NCBI GenBank assembly: GCA_020442965.1
Contig: JAGRJB010000414.1
Span: 1 to 9,869, forward strand
DNA from: Pseudomonadales bacterium
GTDB lineage: Bacteria > Pseudomonadota > Gammaproteobacteria > Steroidobacterales > Steroidobacteraceae
Direction: 5' to 3'
Length of the DNA: 9,869 nucleotides
This document shows, in pieces, positions 6,905 to 9,869 of this stretch (positions are counted from its first letter, which is position 1; every line of letters starts with the position of its first letter). The notes beneath the pieces were generated by a model that saw only the letters and a program-made list of their open reading frames with translations, was not told where the DNA came from and searched no databases. Made by a program: the position numbers and the translations under genes.

Positions 6905-7696
6905 ATGGCAAAGCCCGATCGACCAAGAGTCAGCGTCTGGCAACTACCTGACAATCTCTCGCTCGAGCATCCAGCCTGGCACGATCTCGTGTTGCGCGTT
7001 GAGCATGAGCGCCCCGACCTCGTGGTGCTGAACGAGATGCCGTTCGGGCAGTGGATCGCGAGGCGAGACGTCTTCGACGCTGCCGCGGCAATGGCGAGCG
7101 TCGCCGAACACGAACGGGCACTCAAAGCGCTGCAACATTTGCCGACAGCGGTAATTAGTTCGCGCCCGATTCAAGTCAAGAACCGGCTTGCCAATGAAGC
7201 CTTCCTGATCGCCGATGGCAACTACCAAGTTCTTCACCACAAGCAGTACTTCCCCCAGGAATCGGGCTTCTGTGAGGAAACATGGTTCGCAGCCGCGCGA
7301 CGGGGCTTCGATGTGATCGAGTTTCGCGGTGTTCGGATCGGCGTATTGCTCTGCACCGAACTCATGTTTACCGAATGGGCGCGACACTACCGCCGTCAGG
7401 GAGCCCATATCATCGTGTCGCCGCGCGCGAGCGGCCCTCACATGCGCCATTGGGATACGGCCGCTCGCATGGCAGCGATTTCCTCCGGTTGTTACACCCT
7501 CAGTTCCAATCGGGTCTCGGATCCGTACGAACCTGGACCGCACTTCGGTGGGCGAGGCTTTGTCTATGCGCCGACCGGCGATCTTCTGGGCGCCACTTCT
7601 GTTGCGACGCCGTGCTTGAGCATAGATCTGGACCTGTCGCTCGTTGCGCGTGCACAGCGCGACTTTCCGTGCAACGTGCGCGAGATCCCGGCGTAG
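6905..7696 (+). CDS. carbon-nitrogen hydrolase (nitrilase superfamily)
   Basis: A 263-residue protein of the nitrilase/amidase superfamily with the expected catalytic triad: E44 in LNEMPFG (42-48), K113 in HHKQYFP (111-117) and C150 in LLCTELMF (148-155). Further family features are EETWF (124-128), SPRASGP (172-178) after the nucleophile strand and FGGRGFVYAPTGDLLG (214-229) near the end. Such enzymes hydrolyse amides, carbamoyl groups or nitriles through a cysteine thioester, in the cytoplasm. The active-site context CTELMF and this C-terminal half match, as I recall it, a subfamily without characterised members, so the substrate is unknown. The ATG at 6905 is preferred; an in-frame TTG at 6896 would add three residues, and neither has a clear ribosome binding site. 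The gene is divergent from the GlxA-type regulator and has its own promoter. It is followed by 149 nt containing the next promoter. Confidence 0.87.
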   Translation: MAKPDRPRVSVWQLPDNLSLEHPAWHDLVLRVEHERPDLVVLNEMPFGQWIARRDVFDAAAAMASVAEHERALKALQHLPTAVISSRPIQVKNRLANEAFLIADGNYQVLHHKQYFPQESGFCEETWFAAARRGFDVIEFRGVRIGVLLCTELMFTEWARHYRRQGAHIIVSPRASGPHMRHWDTAARMAAISSGCYTLSSNRVSDPYEPGPHFGGRGFVYAPTGDLLGATSVATPCLSIDLDLSLVARAQRDFPCNVREIPA

Positions 7697-7709
7697 CGCC
7701 CGATAGTCC

Positions 7710-7773
7710 GGTCTGAAACTGTCCCAAATCTGTCTGCACGCGCCGCGACGCCGCCCCGCGCAGTGCTTAGCCT
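7710..7773 (+). promoter_or_regulatory. activator-type promoter P2 of the methyltransferase gene
   Basis: Half-site A is GGTCTGA (7710-7716), half-site B TGTCTG (7731-7736) exactly 21 bp later, and the -10 is TAGCCT (7768-7773), starting 37 bp after B. The usual -35 position reads GCGACG, so no consensus -35 exists. Predicted start is near 7780, giving a 66-nt leader before the ATG at 7846. The stretch after B (CGCGCCGCGA, 7739-7748) is identical to 9013-9022 in the receptor promoter, so the two are similar beyond the half-sites. Confidence 0.7.
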
Positions 7774-7814
7774 CAGGGGCACTCTGAGCGATCGAACTGG
7801 AAGGCCTGTTGTTT

Positions 7815-7824
7815 TCCGGTCTGA
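7815..7824 (+). repeat. second copy of TCCGGTCTGA in the methyltransferase leader
   Basis: TCCGGTCTGA at 7707-7716 (overlapping half-site A of P2) recurs exactly at 7815-7824, 108 bp downstream, inside the predicted leader and 21 nt before the start codon. It may be a downstream half-site for the same regulator, for example for repression. I find no partner half-site 21 bp away, so it is a single element. Confidence 0.35.
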
Positions 7825-7845
7825 CCAGATGAAGGAACAGACACA

Positions 7846-8910
7846 ATGAGTAAGGCAGTCGACGAGGCGAGGCTCAATCAGTTCGTCGGGCAAATGCTTG
7901 GCGATCTCGGCGGAGCGCTGAGCGTCCCGCTCGTGCGTATTGGCGACAGACTGGGCCTGTACAAGGCGCTCCACGCACAGGGTCCTATGACGCCGGCGGA
8001 GCTTGCGACGAAGGCGAATATCGCGGAGTGCTACGCGCGCGAGTGGCTATCGCATCAGGCTGCGTCTGGCTATGTGACCTACGACGCCGGGACGGGCGAG
8101 TTCACCTTGCCGCCCGAGCAGGCGATGGTGTTAGCCGAGCCCGACAGCCCTGTGTATCTGCAGGGCGGGTTCGATCTCGCGGCGACGATGATGGAAAACC
8201 AGGCGCTGCTGGAGCCGGCGTTTCGATCGGGCAAGGGTGTCGGCTGGAGCGAGCAGTCGCAGTGCCTGTTTTGCGCCGCGGGACGCTTTTTCCGTCCGGG
8301 CTATCACAACAGTCTCGTTACATCCTGGCTGCCGGCGCTGGACGGCGCGGTGGCGAAGCTCGAGCGCGGCGCGACGGTAGCGGATGTAGGCTGCGGGCAC
8401 GGCTTCTCGACGGTCATCATGGCCAAGGCGTTTCCGAACTCGACCTTCATCGGTTACGACTTCCACCCAGGATCGGTCGAACAAGCCCGGCTGCATGCCG
8501 AGCAGCACGGCGTCACGGCGAACACGCGCTTCGAGGTCGCGTTCGCGAGCGAGTTCCCCGGCACGGATCTGGACCTCGTGACCTTCTTCGACTGCCTGCA
8601 CGACATGGGTGATCCGGTCGGGGCAGCGCGGCATGTACGGCAGGCGCTCAAGCCTGACGGCAACTGGATGATCGTGGAACCGGCCGCGGGCGAGGCGCTG
8701 GAGGAGAATCTCAATCCGGTCAGCCGGCTCTATTACGCAGCCTCGACCATGATCTGCGTGCCGACGTCGCTCGACCAGCCGGTCGGCGCAGCGTTGGGTG
8801 CGCAAGCTGGCCTGAAGCGACTGTCTGCGGCGATCACCGAGGGCGGATTCAGCCGCGTGTGCAAAGCAGCCGCGACGCCGTTCAACATGATCCTGGAGGC
8901 CCGGCCCTGA
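7846..8910 (+). CDS. class I SAM-dependent methyltransferase with Rv2258c-like N-terminal winged helix
   Basis: A 354-residue protein. Residues about 20-95 form a winged-helix-like domain (DRLGLYKAL, 34-42; AECYAREWL, 60-68) as in the Rv2258c group, where it serves dimerisation and substrate enclosure rather than DNA binding. The Rossmann methyltransferase domain spans about 155-354: motif I is VADVGCGHG (178-186), the ribose-binding acidic residue follows in GYDFHPGS (203-210, D205), and later motifs are FFDCLHDMGDP (247-257) and LKPDGNWMIVEP (268-279). It should transfer a methyl group from S-adenosylmethionine to a small molecule, oxygen or nitrogen acceptor unknown. The ATG at 7846 has AAGGAA (7832-7837) 8 nt upstream. 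Its promoter shares the element found before the carbon-nitrogen hydrolase and TonB receptor genes, which suggests a joint pathway. No terminator is visible in the 168 nt after the stop. Confidence 0.88.
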   Translation: MSKAVDEARLNQFVGQMLGDLGGALSVPLVRIGDRLGLYKALHAQGPMTPAELATKANIAECYAREWLSHQAASGYVTYDAGTGEFTLPPEQAMVLAEPDSPVYLQGGFDLAATMMENQALLEPAFRSGKGVGWSEQSQCLFCAAGRFFRPGYHNSLVTSWLPALDGAVAKLERGATVADVGCGHGFSTVIMAKAFPNSTFIGYDFHPGSVEQARLHAEQHGVTANTRFEVAFASEFPGTDLDLVTFFDCLHDMGDPVGAARHVRQALKPDGNWMIVEPAAGEALEENLNPVSRLYYAASTMICVPTSLDQPVGAALGAQAGLKRLSAAITEGGFSRVCKAAATPFNMILEARP

Positions 8911-8983
8911 CGAGGCACGCCGGCGACAGTCGGGTAGGCGTGTTGCGCTGAGCTCGGTTGTTAGGCACACGCGGACATCGGTT

Positions 8984-9047
8984 TGTCCGATTTCGTTCCA
9001 AACGTGTCCGAGCGCGCCGCGAAGCGGTGCAGGGCCATTCCTAGAAT
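8984..9047 (+). promoter_or_regulatory. activator-type promoter P3 of the TonB-dependent receptor gene
   Basis: Half-site A is TGTCCGA (8984-8990), half-site B TGTCCG (9005-9010) exactly 21 bp later, and the -10 is TAGAAT (9042-9047), starting 37 bp after B. The usual -35 position reads GCGAAG, unlike TTGACA. Predicted start is near 9054, 25 nt before the ATG at 9079. An inverted half-site CGGACA (8972-8977) lies just upstream, forming CGGACA-N6-TGTCCG with half-site A, so this promoter has three half-sites. It is the best match to the shared consensus of the three. Confidence 0.75.
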
Positions 9048-9049
9048 GG
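9035..9049. repeat. perfect inverted repeat over the receptor gene's -10
   Basis: CCATTC (9035-9040) and GAATGG (9044-9049) are perfect 6-bp arms around CTA and contain the whole TAGAAT -10 element (9042-9047). A repressor bound here would block RNA polymerase. It is not shared with the other two promoters, so it would be specific to the receptor gene if real. Confidence 0.35.
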
Positions 9050-9078
9050 TCTGCACTGGTTCTCAAGGAGTTCGCTAA

Positions 9079-9869
9079 ATGGTTAGCCATAAACATGCAC
9101 GGCGTCCGATGCTGCTGCTCGCGGGCACGCTGTGCCTCGCAACCGTGGCGGGCGCACAGGAGTCGGGCAGGGACAATGCCGCCGGAATCACGCTGGAGAC
9201 GGTCACGGTGACCGGCACCCGCATCCAGCGGCCGGACTTCACGTCCGACAGTCCGATCGTGTCGGTTGGGGCGGAGGCCATGTCGCAGACCGGCTCCACC
9301 TCGATCGAGCACCTGCTGAATCAGCTGCCGCAATTCGTGCCGTCGGTCACGACTACCTCTAACAACCCAGGCAACAGTGGTCAGGCCAATCTCGACCTGC
9401 GCGGGCTCGGAACCCTGCGCAACCTGGTGCTGCTGAATGGTCGGCGTCTGCCGCCATCCAATCCCACGGGCGTCGTCGACGTCAACATCGTGCCGGCGGC
9501 GCTGGTGGATCGCGTCGAAGTGGTGTCGGGCGGTGCGTCAGCGGTCTATGGCTCTGATGCGATCGCGGGTGTCACGAACTTCGTCCTGAAAAAGAATTTC
9601 GAAGGCGTCGCGCTGCAAGCCGGCTACGGCAGGACGGCCGAGCAGGATGGCGTCGACTGGTCGAGTTCACTGACCCTGGGCTCGAACTTTGCCGACGATC
9701 GCGGTAACGCCGTGCTCAATTTCCAGTACACCGAGCGCGACGCCGTCTATCAGGGTGCGCGTGCGTTCTCGACGGTGGCGCTCGATGTGCGTCAGCAGGG
9801 CAATAGTTCGTTAGGGTCCGGCACCATTCTGGAAGGTCGCTACGATCGCGCCAGCACCAACTCGCACAC
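9079..9869 (+). CDS. TonB-dependent outer-membrane receptor, N-terminal part (3' end outside window)
   Basis: The first 263 residues of a TonB-dependent receptor; the frame stays open to the window edge. The N-terminus is a signal peptide: basic start (KHARRP), hydrophobic core, and AGA (24-26) before a likely cut at Q27. The TonB-box-like ITLETVTVTGTRI (37-49) follows, then the plug domain (about 50-165) with SIEHLLNQLPQF, LDLRGLGTLRNLVLLNGRR and the end block GGASAVYGSDAIAGVTNFVL. The barrel begins around residue 170. Full members have about 750-1000 residues. Such receptors take large or scarce substrates across the outer membrane using TonB energy. This type is abundant in Sphingomonadales, Caulobacterales and Xanthomonadales, and its substrate cannot be predicted from the plug. 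AAGGAG (9065-9070) lies 8 nt before the ATG. The shared promoter ties it to the hydrolase and methyltransferase genes. Confidence 0.93.
   Translation, partial: MVSHKHARRPMLLLAGTLCLATVAGAQESGRDNAAGITLETVTVTGTRIQRPDFTSDSPIVSVGAEAMSQTGSTSIEHLLNQLPQFVPSVTTTSNNPGNSGQANLDLRGLGTLRNLVLLNGRRLPPSNPTGVVDVNIVPAALVDRVEVVSGGASAVYGSDAIAGVTNFVLKKNFEGVALQAGYGRTAEQDGVDWSSSLTLGSNFADDRGNAVLNFQYTERDAVYQGARAFSTVALDVRQQGNSSLGSGTILEGRYDRASTNSH

Noticed and set aside
6781..7785. GGCACTCT shared by the regulator leader (complement of 6781-6788) and the methyltransferase promoter region (7778-7785)
   Set aside because: About one 8-base match is expected by chance between two such regions, and its position relative to the promoters differs.
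6944..7846. 300-codon open frame on the - strand over the carbon-nitrogen hydrolase
   Set aside because: The + strand frame has the full nitrilase triad; the antisense product has no known motif and low-complexity basic composition.
8131..9333. 400-codon open frame on the - strand across the methyltransferase and receptor start
   Set aside because: It is antisense to two well-supported genes, shows no recognisable domain, is rich in Arg/His/Ala as expected for a GC-rich shadow frame, and would cross the P3 promoter.

Overview
This window looks like chromosome of a Gram-negative, GC-rich proteobacterium (about 60% GC by eye). The outer-membrane TonB-dependent receptor at the right edge, the GntR and AraC-type regulators, and the uronate-degrading enzymes resemble those of polysaccharide-degrading Sphingomonadales, Caulobacterales, Xanthomonadales or Steroidobacter-like bacteria. 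Sequence alone does not let me choose between alpha- and gammaproteobacteria. I see no mobile element, tRNA, rRNA or CRISPR.

Left part (1-5691, all + strand): a catabolic cluster for alginate, ending in central metabolism. Order: 3' end of a PL17-type oligoalginate lyase; a KdgF-type cupin; an MFS uronate transporter; an SDR likely to reduce 4-deoxy-L-erythro-5-hexoseulose uronate (DEH) to 2-keto-3-deoxygluconate (KDG); KDG kinase; a GntR/FadR-type regulator; KDPG aldolase. Together they would cut oligoalginate to unsaturated uronate, convert it to DEH, reduce it to KDG, phosphorylate it to KDPG, and split that to pyruvate and glyceraldehyde-3-phosphate. The first three genes are translationally coupled (ATGA and TGATG overlaps) and the next two follow after 32 and 26 nt. 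The regulator and aldolase come after wider gaps (170 and 89 nt). The operon's own promoter lies left of the window.

Right part (5688-9869): a second module, back to back with the first. A GlxA-type AraC regulator (- strand) meets the aldolase gene tail to tail with a 4-nt overlap. Reading rightward from the regulator are a nitrilase-superfamily carbon-nitrogen hydrolase, a SAM-dependent methyltransferase with an Rv2258c-like N-terminal domain, and the start of a TonB-dependent receptor cut by the window edge.

The most notable observation is that the three rightward genes each have their own promoter, and the three promoters align without gaps over 64 bp. Each has half-site KGTCYGA, a second half-site TGTCNG exactly 21 bp further on, then a TAGNNT -10 element exactly 37 bp after that, with no recognisable -35. 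This is the geometry of an activator-dependent AraC-family promoter. It suggests that the divergent GlxA-type protein controls all three genes as one regulon, probably for uptake and processing of a nitrogen-containing compound that I cannot identify.
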